Positions 47,273 through 55,048 of a stretch of DNA of 64,000 bases are shown here, in pieces. Below the pieces are notes generated by a model, which worked only from the letters and a program-made list of their open reading frames with translations, did not search any database and was not told the DNA's origin. The position numbers and the translations under genes are program-made. The stretch spans positions 62,001-126,000 of the forward strand of contig JAEWZN010000019.1 in the NCBI GenBank assembly GCA_023395255.1. Reading direction: 5' to 3'. This DNA comes from Deferribacteres bacterium. Its GTDB lineage: Bacteria > Chrysiogenota > Deferribacteres > Deferribacterales > Geovibrionaceae. Position 1 is the first letter of the stretch. Each line of letters begins with the position of its first letter.

Positions 47273-47938
47273 CTAGGCCGCTCTTTCCAGAGCGTCGAAT
47301 CTGCGTTTTGCTCTTGCGAGGCGAACTCTCTTAATCAGCAGGCTGAAATAGAGCAGAGTGAATATAAGGAGTGCGCACAGCATGGCGTGGAGCATCATGG
47401 GGTGAAGCCCGCCGCCCCCTTTCTGTACAACGTTGGGGTGTATGGTATTTTTCCAGATGCGGATGGAGAAGAAGACTATGGGTACGTCAATGAAGCCGAT
47501 TACACCCACAGCCGCAGCGAATCTCGCCCTTTTGCTGTCCTCGTCTATGAACTTTCTAAGCATTATGTAGCCGACGTAAATGAACCAGAGGATCGCAGTT
47601 GTGGTGAGTCGGGGATCCCATGTCCACCATGCGCCCCATGCCGCCTTGCCCCATATTGGCCCTGTGGTGAGGACAATTGTGCAGAAAAGCAGGCCGATTT
47701 CGGCGGAGCTTTCGGCAATATCGTCAAAGCGGAAGTCATCCTTAATCAGGTAAGCTATACTGGCGCAGAAGGTTACGAAAAATGCGAAAAACGAAATCCA
47801 CGCAGAAGCCACATGAAAGTAGAAAATCTTCTGATTAGGGCCGAGTGATTTCGCAACAGGCGCGTAGATAAACGCCATATAAAGCCCCACAGGAACAAGG
47901 ACAATAAGGGCTGCATCAAGAATTTTTTCTTTGCTCAT
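47273..47938 (-). CDS. ccmC: Heme exporter protein CcmC
   Basis: Protein of 221 aa with six membrane helices and the tryptophan-rich heme motif WGKAAWGAWWTWDPRLTT between helices, plus flanking histidines (FYFHVASAW and LHPMMLHAML). CcmC binds heme and attaches it to CcmE on the periplasmic side. It is the last gene of ccmE-ccmF-ccmA-ccmB-ccmC on the minus strand. ccmD, normally next, is missing here; a candidate lies at 9886-10023. Confidence 0.93.
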   Translation of the reverse strand: MSKEKILDAALIVLVPVGLYMAFIYAPVAKSLGPNQKIFYFHVASAWISFFAFFVTFCASIAYLIKDDFRFDDIAESSAEIGLLFCTIVLTTGPIWGKAAWGAWWTWDPRLTTTAILWFIYVGYIMLRKFIDEDSKRARFAAAVGVIGFIDVPIVFFSIRIWKNTIHPNVVQKGGGGLHPMMLHAMLCALLIFTLLYFSLLIKRVRLARAKRRFDALERAA

Positions 47939-47941
47939 AAG

Positions 47942-48619
47942 CTATTCCTCTACTATGAAGTCAAACACCGCAAACACAACTGCGGTGAAAATAATGTCAA
48001 AAACAAGGAGAATCTTAAGCCATGGATACGCCAGAGCGTGATCATGACCGAGAACGAAAATATTAAGACTCTGCACTGAGGCAAGAATTACCGGAACAAG
48101 TATCGGCAGAAGCAGAAGCGGAAGCATGACCTCCCTTGTTCTGGTGTTTACGGAAATGAGCGAGAACAGAGTTCCCAGAACGGCGAATCCGTATGTGCCG
48201 AGGAAGAAAACAGCAGCCGTCAGCGCTCCGCCTGCGAATACATTTACGTTGTAAAGCACTGTGAAAATAGGGATAGTGATTATTTCCACCATAGCCATAA
48301 ACGTGAAGTTGCTTATGACCTTGCCGAAAAAGACCGAACTAGGGTCAACGGGTGAGAGTAGAAGAGCCTGAAGGTTGCCCCCCTGAACCTCTGTCATCAT
48401 GGACTTATTCAGCCCCAGAAGCCCCGCGAAAACAAAGCTCATCCACAATATGCCGCCTACTACCTCATTTTTCATATCGCTGCCGGGCTCAAAGATGAAG
48501 CTGAAAACCACGACCACGAGGAGGGAGAAGACAAGCATGGAGTTAACCACTTCCTTAGACTTGAACTCTTCAAGAATATCTTTTCTGAAAATGCAGAGAA
48601 CAGTGTTGAAATAGCTCAT
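47942..48619 (-). CDS. ccmB: Heme exporter protein CcmB
   Basis: Protein of 225 aa, hydrophobic with six predicted helices. LCIFRKDILEEFKSKEVVNS at the N terminus and GLNKSMMTEVQGGNLQALLL with SPVDPSSVFFGKV are CcmB landmarks. It is the permease of the CcmAB ABC complex, which releases holo-CcmE from CcmC using ATP. It lies 3 bp upstream of ccmC and 1 bp after ccmA. Confidence 0.92.
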   Translation of the reverse strand: MSYFNTVLCIFRKDILEEFKSKEVVNSMLVFSLLVVVVFSFIFEPGSDMKNEVVGGILWMSFVFAGLLGLNKSMMTEVQGGNLQALLLSPVDPSSVFFGKVISNFTFMAMVEIITIPIFTVLYNVNVFAGGALTAAVFFLGTYGFAVLGTLFSLISVNTRTREVMLPLLLLPILVPVILASVQSLNIFVLGHDHALAYPWLKILLVFDIIFTAVVFAVFDFIVEE

Positions 48620-48620
48620 T

Positions 48621-49328
48621 TCAGCTCACCGCCTGCATGTATATTTCCTCGAACTCCTTCTCCGGCACTTCTTCCTTCTTCTTATCCAAAGTGAATTTTC
48701 CGCCTTTAACAACGACAATCCTTGAGGCAAGCTCATAGCCTCTGGGGAGGTTGTGAGTGACCATCACAATGGTTTTTTTGAGGGAGAACTGTTCCTTGAG
48801 TATACCAGTGAGAACGAGGGATGCGTGCTGGTCAAGCCCAGTGTAGGGTTCATCCAGCAGTATAATATCGGGATCATGCATGAGCGCGCGGGCTATGGAA
48901 AGCCTTTGCAGCATGCCCCTTGAGAATGTTCTGACCCTGTCATGCTTTCTTGAAAGAAGCTCCACCCTTTTCAGGAGGAAATCCGCCCGTGCGGAAACAT
49001 CCTTTATTCCGTAGAGCCTTCCGTAGAAGACAAGGTTTTCAAGCGCGCTGAGGTTTTCGTATAAAAAAGGCTGGTGAGAGATAACCCCGAAATGCTTTCT
49101 GAAATCATCCTTCATTTTCTTTATGGGCGTACCTTTAAAAAAAATATCACCCTCACTCGGTTTAGTGAGGGTGGAAAGGATTTTCAGAAGGGTTGACTTG
49201 CCCGCGCCGTTTGGCCCGAACACGGACATGAAGTCCCCTTCGGCAAGTTCAAAGGTCACACCTTTAAGTGCTTCGGTGTGACCGTATCTCTTTTTAACAT
49301 TATCCAGCCTGAAAATTGGTTCAGGCAT
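48621..49328 (-). CDS. ccmA: Cytochrome c biogenesis ATP-binding protein CcmA
   Basis: Protein of 235 aa with ABC motifs: Walker A GPNGAGKSTL, a Q-loop around ISHQPFLY, signature FSRGMLQRL, Walker B IILLDEPYTGLD and switch H in MVTHNLPR. It energises CcmB. I chose ATG 49328, which follows AGGAG and overlaps the ccmF stop by 8 bp; the frame opens 19 codons further inside ccmF. The C-terminal tail is charged (LDKKKEEVPEKEFEEIY). Confidence 0.92.
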   Translation of the reverse strand: MPEPIFRLDNVKKRYGHTEALKGVTFELAEGDFMSVFGPNGAGKSTLLKILSTLTKPSEGDIFFKGTPIKKMKDDFRKHFGVISHQPFLYENLSALENLVFYGRLYGIKDVSARADFLLKRVELLSRKHDRVRTFSRGMLQRLSIARALMHDPDIILLDEPYTGLDQHASLVLTGILKEQFSLKKTIVMVTHNLPRGYELASRIVVVKGGKFTLDKKKEEVPEKEFEEIYMQAVS

Positions 49329-51261
49329 TTTTTCTCCTGCCGGTAACAGTGTAGAAAGCGCCGATGCACATAATACCGCAGCCAATCCACAGCCACACGA
49401 GAAGAGGCTCGTAAACCACCTGAATGCCTATGTAGTTTTCAGGTTTGGAGTAGCTGGCGAGTATGAAGTAAAGGTCGCCTTTCAGTTTGGAGTAGATAGC
49501 AACTTCCGCCCATGCTTCCTCGCGTTTTTCGTAGAAGCGTCTTTCCGGTGCGACAGTTACTATCTTCTTACCGTTTTCTGTTACTGTAACAGGAGCGTAG
49601 ACAGATGTAAAGTTCTGACCCTGATTTACTGTGAGTTCGCCCACCTTCATTTCATAATTGCCGAAGGTGAAGCTCTCTCCCGGTGCTACCACATGCTCAT
49701 CCTTGATGTTGTAGAAGGATGAGGCGATGATTCCGTAAGCCATGATAACAACGCCGATGTGAACCAGAAGTCCGCCGTAGTGCCTGCGCTGGGTAAGCAC
49801 AACTTTGGGGCCGTTGTTTTTTACGGAGATTGCTATTCTTGTTATTATGGTAGCGAGTGAAAGGGTAGTCACCCCTGTGAGTATAAGGGGTATGGGGAGG
49901 GTGTAGCCCTTCACATACATGATCACCATTGAGGCAAGCGCCGCTATTACTCCGGGGATGATTTTTTTATAGAAGCTTTCCCCTATCTCCTTACCGTACT
50001 GAGCCATGGGAGCCAGACCCGCAAAAAGCAGTATCAGTATAAAGAAAGGTGTGGAAACCTTGTTAAAGTAAGGGATGTTAACCGTAAGCTTGTTGCCCAC
50101 AACCCCGAAAACGCCCATTACAGCATAATAAGCCTGAGAGATAAGAGGCATTGTTGTTCCCACGAGGACAACAACCATAAGACCGAGGAAAAGCCAGTTA
50201 GCGATAAAAAACATGCCTTCCCTTGAGGAGAAGTGGAAGTCTTTCTCTTCGGGATCTTTGTAAAGTTTGATGTTGTTAAGGAGAACAACGGCGTATGCGA
50301 TTGTGGAAACGATCATGAACACCACAAAGAAAGCGCCGAGGCTTGACTTTCCGAAGGAGTGAACAGAATCTATAACGCCGCTTCTGGTGAGGAAGGTTCC
50401 GAATATGCAGAGGATAAAGGATGTCATAAGGAGCGTGTGCGTCCATATTTTCAGCTTGTTTCTCTGCTCATATATGAGAGCGGAGTGGAGGTAAGCCGTT
50501 CCTGTTATCCACGGAAGGAGTGATGCGTTTTCAACAGGATCCCATGCCCAGTAGCCGCCCCAGCCGAGCTCAACATAAGCCCACTGGCCGCCGAGAACTA
50601 TGCCTATTGTGAGGAAAACCCATGTGAATATAGCCCAGCCTCTGCTCTCTTTAACCCAGAGGTTGGAGCCGTCGCCAGTCATCATGGATGCTATTGCGTG
50701 TCCGAGAGGCACGGTAAAGCCCGCATAACCGAGGAAAAGGGTAGGCGGATGGTAAATCATGCCGGGGTTCTGGAGAAGAGGGTTCATCCCTACGCCGTCC
50801 TGAGGTGTGAAACCAAGCTCCGCAAAGGGGTTGGTCACAAAACAGGTAAGAATCAGGAAGAAGGAAGACGAAACGCTTATTACAAAGAGAACAGAGCTCT
50901 TGTATCTTGAATCGGAGTTCCTGAGCCTTACCATTTCAACTATGGCGAAAATAACAAGAAGAAGCGCCCAGAAAAGGAGCGAACCTGCCTGACCTGCCCA
51001 GAAGGCGCTGAGCTTGTATGCCATGGGCAGTGCAAGGTCTGTGTACTGCGCGACATACTCAATTTTAAAGTTGCTTGTGACAAGTGCCAGAAGCAGAATC
51101 AGAGAGGCAACACTTATTGCCGCAGTTTGTGCGATGAGGAAATATCCTCCGATTTTATCGTAAATTTTGTTTTCGCTTCTCATCCCTGTTAAGTAGAAGT
51201 AAGAAGCACCCGCGCCTGTTATCAGCGCAAGGAGCATAAACAAAAATCCTGCTCCGCCCAC
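49321..51261 (-). CDS. ccmF: Cytochrome c heme lyase subunit CcmF
   Basis: Protein of 646 aa with about 14 membrane segments. The heme-handling loop WGGYWAWDPVENASLLPWIT is intact, GYAGFTVPLGHAIASM precedes it, and a large periplasmic loop lies near the C terminus. CcmF joins heme from CcmE to apocytochrome c. The start is GTG at 51259-51261 with GAGGTG upstream. No CcmG, CcmH or CcmI gene is found in the cluster, so CcmF would work without them. It is downstream of ccmE with a 150-bp gap. Confidence 0.94.
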   Translation of the reverse strand: MGGAGFLFMLLALITGAGASYFYLTGMRSENKIYDKIGGYFLIAQTAAISVASLILLLALVTSNFKIEYVAQYTDLALPMAYKLSAFWAGQAGSLLFWALLLVIFAIVEMVRLRNSDSRYKSSVLFVISVSSSFFLILTCFVTNPFAELGFTPQDGVGMNPLLQNPGMIYHPPTLFLGYAGFTVPLGHAIASMMTGDGSNLWVKESRGWAIFTWVFLTIGIVLGGQWAYVELGWGGYWAWDPVENASLLPWITGTAYLHSALIYEQRNKLKIWTHTLLMTSFILCIFGTFLTRSGVIDSVHSFGKSSLGAFFVVFMIVSTIAYAVVLLNNIKLYKDPEEKDFHFSSREGMFFIANWLFLGLMVVVLVGTTMPLISQAYYAVMGVFGVVGNKLTVNIPYFNKVSTPFFILILLFAGLAPMAQYGKEIGESFYKKIIPGVIAALASMVIMYVKGYTLPIPLILTGVTTLSLATIITRIAISVKNNGPKVVLTQRRHYGGLLVHIGVVIMAYGIIASSFYNIKDEHVVAPGESFTFGNYEMKVGELTVNQGQNFTSVYAPVTVTENGKKIVTVAPERRFYEKREEAWAEVAIYSKLKGDLYFILASYSKPENYIGIQVVYEPLLVWLWIGCGIMCIGAFYTVTGRRKNA

Positions 51262-51412
51262 TGTTCACCTCGAAAATTTAAGATTTGCAAAACATCACCG
51301 CGGGTTTCAGCCGCATGGACAAAACCCGACTGCGTAATAAACTTTGCATAGTATACTAAGTTGATAAGGATTTGTATAAAAAGTTCTCTAAAGGATGCTT
51401 AATTTGTAAAAA

Positions 51413-51835
51413 TTATCCTTTAGCAGCCTCTTCTGTTGGATCTACCTCATATTTCGAGGGGCATTTGGTCAGAAGAGTTTTGGCAATAAACTTTTTGTTT
51501 TCAATATCATAGTTGCCTTCGATTATGACGTGTATATCCTCTTTGAAGGTGTCGGGTATTATGCCTTTGTAATCAACGGTCATAACCGCTCCGCCCTCTT
51601 CCACATCCATAATATCGAAGACCAGATGTCTTTCCTTTGTGTTTTTGTTGATAGTTCCGGCGATGACCTCACCGCTGACGCGCATACCTTTCTGGTTAAG
51701 TTTTTCAGGATTGTGAAGAACTTCACCTACTGTAAGATAGTAAACACCTTCCGATTTGAAGCCGCTGAAAAGCATGAATGAAATGGCAATGACAACGACC
51801 GCCGTGGCAACGAGAAACTTCTTGTTTTTGTTCAT
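51413..51835 (-). CDS. ccmE: CcmE heme chaperone, Cys variant (CxxxY)
   Basis: Protein of 140 aa with one N-terminal membrane anchor (about 6-24) and the OB-fold CcmE domain: YYLTVGEVLHNPEKLNQKGM, VSGEV, HLVFDIMD and DTFKEDIHVIIEGNY. At the heme site, classical CcmE has HxxxY; here it reads KCPSKYE with C125 and Y129. The family is known to include a Cys type (CxxxY), reported in deltaproteobacteria and archaea whose Ccm systems lack CcmH. The gene starts the ccm operon behind a good promoter, divergent from ccdA. Confidence 0.92.
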   Translation of the reverse strand: MNKNKKFLVATAVVVIAISFMLFSGFKSEGVYYLTVGEVLHNPEKLNQKGMRVSGEVIAGTINKNTKERHLVFDIMDVEEGGAVMTVDYKGIIPDTFKEDIHVIIEGNYDIENKKFIAKTLLTKCPSKYEVDPTEEAAKG

Positions 51836-51867
51836 TGGCTGACTCCGTAATGTCCTGACTTTGGTTT

Positions 51868-51896
51868 ATAATGTACATAAAACGACAGTTGATCAA
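51868..51896 (-). promoter_or_regulatory. Candidate promoter of the ccm operon
   Basis: TTGATC (51891-51896) and CATTAT (51868-51873) on the minus strand with a 17-bp spacer, about 30 bp before the ccmE start. Confidence 0.5.
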
Positions 51897-51952
51897 GGAA
51901 AAAGTTTAGTAAAAAATATAAACAAACTCAAGTTTTAAAGGGATTCTGATTA

Positions 51953-51980
51953 TTGCTTTAACGTAATATCTGAATATAAT
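51953..51980 (+). promoter_or_regulatory. Candidate promoter of ccdA
   Basis: TTGCTT (51953-51958) and a perfect TATAAT (51975-51980) with a 16-bp spacer; ccdA starts 75 bp further. Confidence 0.55.
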
Positions 51981-52054
51981 ATTGATTTTCTGCGGAACAT
52001 TTCCGTCTCCCGTATGTCTTTACCTGTGAAAAAAATGAGTATAAGGTAGTGATT

Positions 52055-52795
52055 ATGAATGAAATAGGATTTATTACGGCGTTTACTGCGGGTGTGCTCT
52101 CCTTTCTGTCACCTTGTGTGCTTCCGCTTCTGCCTGCTTATCTGTCTTTTATATCCGGCGAAACCATAGACACCCTCACATCCGGCGAATCAAAAAAAGC
52201 CAGAGTGAAGGCGGTTCTCGGTGCTGTCTGTTTCGGGTTGGGTTTTCTTCTTGTGTTTGTTATTCTGGGAGCCGGAGCAACCGCCGTGGGCAAGGCGCTC
52301 GCCCAGCATAAAATAATCCTTGGGCGCATAGCCGGGGTGCTTATAGTGATCCTCGGTCTGCATATGTCAGGTATTTTCCGCATAAACAGGCTTCTTGTAC
52401 AGAAGAAGTGGAATTATCAGCGTAAATCCGGCGCGCCGTTTCTTATTCAGGCGTTTTTCCTCGGCGTGGCACTCGTTCTCGGCTGGTCGCCCTGTCTGGG
52501 GCCGGTGATTGCGGCTATATTTGCCATGGCCTCCCAGCAGGAAACGGTCGGGCAGGGGATAGGGCTCCTTGTCACCTACGGCTTGGGCTTGTGGATACCT
52601 TTTCTGCTTGCCGCCCTCGCGGTCGGCCATGTTATCTCAGGTATGAGAAAGGCTGGCAGGGTGGTGATGGTTGTGGAGAAAATATCGGGAGCGCTTCTTA
52701 TAGTAATCGGCCTTCTTATGGCAACCAACAGCATGGTGATTATGAGCGCCTATCTTGTGAGATGGTTTCCGATCCTGGGCAGCATAAACTTTTAG
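52055..52795 (+). CDS. ccdA: CcdA-type thiol:disulfide transporter
   Basis: Protein of 246 aa with six membrane helices and two conserved cysteine motifs, SPCVLPLLPAYLSF near the N terminus and GWSPCLGPV in the middle. These pass reducing equivalents from cytoplasmic thioredoxin to periplasmic thiols. In cytochrome c maturation the reductant is needed to keep CxxCH thiols open. It is divergent from ccmE, with 220 bp between, so it very likely serves this Ccm system. ATG 52055 follows AAGG; a GTG two codons earlier is less well placed. Confidence 0.92.
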   Translation: MNEIGFITAFTAGVLSFLSPCVLPLLPAYLSFISGETIDTLTSGESKKARVKAVLGAVCFGLGFLLVFVILGAGATAVGKALAQHKIILGRIAGVLIVILGLHMSGIFRINRLLVQKKWNYQRKSGAPFLIQAFFLGVALVLGWSPCLGPVIAAIFAMASQQETVGQGIGLLVTYGLGLWIPFLLAALAVGHVISGMRKAGRVVMVVEKISGALLIVIGLLMATNSMVIMSAYLVRWFPILGSINF

Positions 52796-52822
52796 GCGTT
52801 TTCTGACGATTTTATCCTTTTT

Positions 52823-52851
52823 TTGGAACTGAATTTATAATATTATATTCT
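52823..52851 (+). promoter_or_regulatory. Candidate promoter of yebC-ruvC-ruvA
   Basis: TTGGAA (52823-52828) and TATTCT (52846-52851) with a 17-bp spacer, about 90 bp before yebC. Confidence 0.45.
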
Positions 52852-52939
52852 GCTTTTTTCGGCCTGCCAGTTTTTATGCGGGTGAGCGAAGCGGTCTGAA
52901 AGATTAAAAATCTTATATTTATAAAGGAGCATTTTCAGT

Positions 52940-53689
52940 ATGGCAGGACATAGTAAGTGGGCGAATATTAAACACAGAAAAGCGGCTCAGGATGCAAAAA
53001 AAGGCAAGGTCTTCACCAAAGTTGCCCGTGAAATCACGGTTGCGGCAAAGGAAGGGGGCGGAGACCCGGACATGAACCCCCGCCTGAGGCTGGCGCTTGA
53101 TAAGGCAAGAGCCGTGAACCTGCCAAAGGACAATGTTGACAGAGCAATCAAAAAAGGCACGGGCGAAGGCAATGAGGCCGCATACGAGGATGTGACATAC
53201 GAAGGTTACGGCCCCGGCGGTGTGGCTATTCTTGTCAAAACCCTTACAGATAACAGAAACAGGACAGTAGCCGAAGTGCGCAGCACCATGACGAAAAAAG
53301 GCGGCAGCATGGGCGAGGCCGGATGCGTTGCGTGGATTTTCGAGCAGAAAGGCATACTTGAAATATCCAAAACCAAGGCGGATGAGGACAAACTTCTGGA
53401 AGAAGCCCTCGAAGCCGGAGCAGAGGATGTTGTTGATGACGGCGATGTTTTCTCCGTTCAGTGTGCTTATGCCGACTTTATGGATGTAAAAACCGAGCTT
53501 GAAAAGAAGGGATATGCATTCGAGTTCGCGGAAATCACCATGAAGCCCAAGAACAGCGTTCCCGTCAATGTTGAGGATCTGCGCAAAATAATGAACATAA
53601 CCGATGCCCTTGAGGATCTGGATGATGTTCAGGAAGTTTACTCAAACTTTGAGGCTGACGACGAAGTTATGTCCCAGCTTGAGGACTAA
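52940..53689 (+). CDS. yebC: YebC/PmpR family protein
   Basis: Protein of 249 aa beginning MAGHSKWANIKHRKAAQDAK, with the family strings MNPRLRLALDKARAVNLPKD, YEGYGPGGVAILVKTLTDNR and VPVNVEDLRKIMNITDALED. The family includes DNA-binding regulators and, by more recent evidence, ribosome-associated factors that relieve stalling. AAAGGAG precedes the ATG. ruvC starts at the base following its stop, the usual yebC-ruvC-ruvA order. Confidence 0.96.
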   Translation: MAGHSKWANIKHRKAAQDAKKGKVFTKVAREITVAAKEGGGDPDMNPRLRLALDKARAVNLPKDNVDRAIKKGTGEGNEAAYEDVTYEGYGPGGVAILVKTLTDNRNRTVAEVRSTMTKKGGSMGEAGCVAWIFEQKGILEISKTKADEDKLLEEALEAGAEDVVDDGDVFSVQCAYADFMDVKTELEKKGYAFEFAEITMKPKNSVPVNVEDLRKIMNITDALEDLDDVQEVYSNFEADDEVMSQLED

Positions 53690-54178
53690 TTGTCCCGGAT
53701 AGTTATAGGGATAGACCCCGGTCTTAACTGCACAGGCGTTGGCATTGTGCGGGCCTGGCCGGGGAAGGTGGAGCATGTTTTTCACGGCGTGCTCCGCACC
53801 GACAGCAAAAGAGAACTGCCCGAACGTCTTGGTGTAATATGCGCCGGACTGAGAGATATAATAGCAGAATACAGGCCGGAACTGTCCGCGGTTGAGGATG
53901 TTTTCCAGTCGGTAAATATAAAGAGCGCCATGCTTCTGGGGCAGACAAGGGGCGCGATAATCGCCACTCTGCTCTCCTGCGGCATGCCCGTGAGCGAATA
54001 TACAGCATTGCAGGTGAAAAAATCTGTTGTGGGCTACGGCAAGGCGGATAAGGAGCAGGTGCGCCACATGGTGGAGGTTCTGCTGGGCATTAAGATGGGT
54101 AAAACCCCGCTGGATGCGTCGGATGCGCTGGCCGTGGCTGTGTGTCTGGGACTTGATATAACCGGGAGGCGGTATTGA
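53690..54178 (+). CDS. ruvC: Holliday junction endonuclease RuvC
   Basis: Protein of 162 aa with all four catalytic carboxylates: D9 (GIDPGLNCTG), E69 (SAVEDVF), D142 and D145 (LDASDALA). QTRGAII and VKKSVVGYGKADKEQVRHMV follow the family pattern. It resolves four-way junctions in recombination. The start is TTG at 53690, directly after the yebC stop, with GAGG 6 bp upstream. The stop overlaps the ruvA start (TTGA). Confidence 0.95.
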   Translation: MSRIVIGIDPGLNCTGVGIVRAWPGKVEHVFHGVLRTDSKRELPERLGVICAGLRDIIAEYRPELSAVEDVFQSVNIKSAMLLGQTRGAIIATLLSCGMPVSEYTALQVKKSVVGYGKADKEQVRHMVEVLLGIKMGKTPLDASDALAVAVCLGLDITGRRY

Positions 54179-54747
54179 TCTACAGAGTTAAGGGCGAACT
54201 GCTGGAAAAACACCCGGATTTCGCGGTGATAGACACGGGAGCGGTTGCTTTCCGGGTGGGGATCTCCATGCAGAGTTTCGCTTCCCTGCCTGACATAGGG
54301 GAGAAGGCCTCCCTTTATACACTGATGAATGTCCGTGAGGACGACATAAGCCTGTTCGGTTTTGTCACCCTTGAGGAGAAAAAACTGTTCATCCTCCTCA
54401 CTTCAATAAGCAAGGTGGGGCCTAAGATGGCGCTTGCCATCCTTTCCGGGCTTGATGTTAAGTCATTTGAGAAGGCTGTTGTCTCCGGGGATGTGGTAAA
54501 GATTAAGGGCATTCCCGGCATAGGGCTGAAAACGGCTGAGAGGATTATATTAGAGCTTAAGGATAAATTTGATCTCGTGTTCAAAACAGAGGCCAAGCCT
54601 GATGACAACTCAGAAGATGTGGTGAGCGCCCTGTGCAACCTCGGCTACTCCAGAAAGGATGCCGAAAACGCCGTCCGCGTCTCATACTCCGGTGACTGCT
54701 CATTTGAGGAAAACCTCAAGAAAGCTCTTTCCCGCACTCTTTCCTGA
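54175..54747 (+). CDS. ruvA: Holliday junction helicase subunit RuvA
   Basis: Protein of 190 aa with the OB-fold N terminus (MIYRVKGELLEKHPDFAVID, EDDISLFGF), the double helix-hairpin-helix TSISKVGPKMALAILSGL and IKGIPGIGLKTAERIILEL with the acidic pin region, and the C-terminal domain CNLGYSRKDAENAV that contacts RuvB. It binds junctions and recruits RuvB. The start is TTG at 54175, overlapping ruvC. ruvB does not follow; a terminator and opposite-strand genes come next. Confidence 0.95.
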   Translation: MIYRVKGELLEKHPDFAVIDTGAVAFRVGISMQSFASLPDIGEKASLYTLMNVREDDISLFGFVTLEEKKLFILLTSISKVGPKMALAILSGLDVKSFEKAVVSGDVVKIKGIPGIGLKTAERIILELKDKFDLVFKTEAKPDDNSEDVVSALCNLGYSRKDAENAVRVSYSGDCSFEENLKKALSRTLS

Positions 54748-54750
54748 ATA

Positions 54751-54779
54751 TAAAAAAACCGGCACACTGCTGTGCCGGT
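54751..54779 (-). terminator. Terminator between ruvA and the small Cys/His protein
   Basis: ACCGGCACA (54758-54766) and TGTGCCGGT (54771-54779), 4-nt loop, followed by seven T residues on the minus strand. It ends the kinase operon; as a strong hairpin it may also stop ruvA transcripts. Confidence 0.85.
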
Positions 54780-54787
54780 CTGAGCTG

Positions 54788-55039
54788 TTATTCCACTCTT
54801 TTTCCGGTTTCCGAATCTATAAGATGCAGGTCGCCGTTTGTTATGCCGATGCCCACTTCAAGGCAGCTGTAAACGAACTCTTCAAAGCTCATTCCGTTTA
54901 CTTCGCAAGCCTGATTGATTTCGTCCATAAACTCTTTCTCCATGGCAAAAGCCATGCTCACCATATTCTCTTCATCAATTTCGTGGTCATGGTCGTGGCT
55001 GCCGCAGCCGCCGCTTCCGCATCCGCATTTGTCGCTCAT
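54788..55039 (-). CDS. Small Cys/His-rich protein, unknown function
   Basis: Protein of 83 aa. The N terminus CGCGSGGCGSHDHDH holds four Cys and three His residues within 20 residues and looks like a metal-binding tail. The remainder is a compact acidic domain (MEKEFMDEINQACEVNG, FEEFVYSCLEVG) ending in LIDSETGKRVE. I do not recognise the family. It starts 9 bp after the hybrid kinase stop, so the two are almost certainly co-transcribed. A metal-sensing or metal-delivery link to the kinase is possible but unproven. Confidence 0.7.
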   Translation of the reverse strand: MSDKCGCGSGGCGSHDHDHEIDEENMVSMAFAMEKEFMDEINQACEVNGMSFEEFVYSCLEVGIGITNGDLHLIDSETGKRVE

Positions 55040-55048
55040 GTTTTCTCC

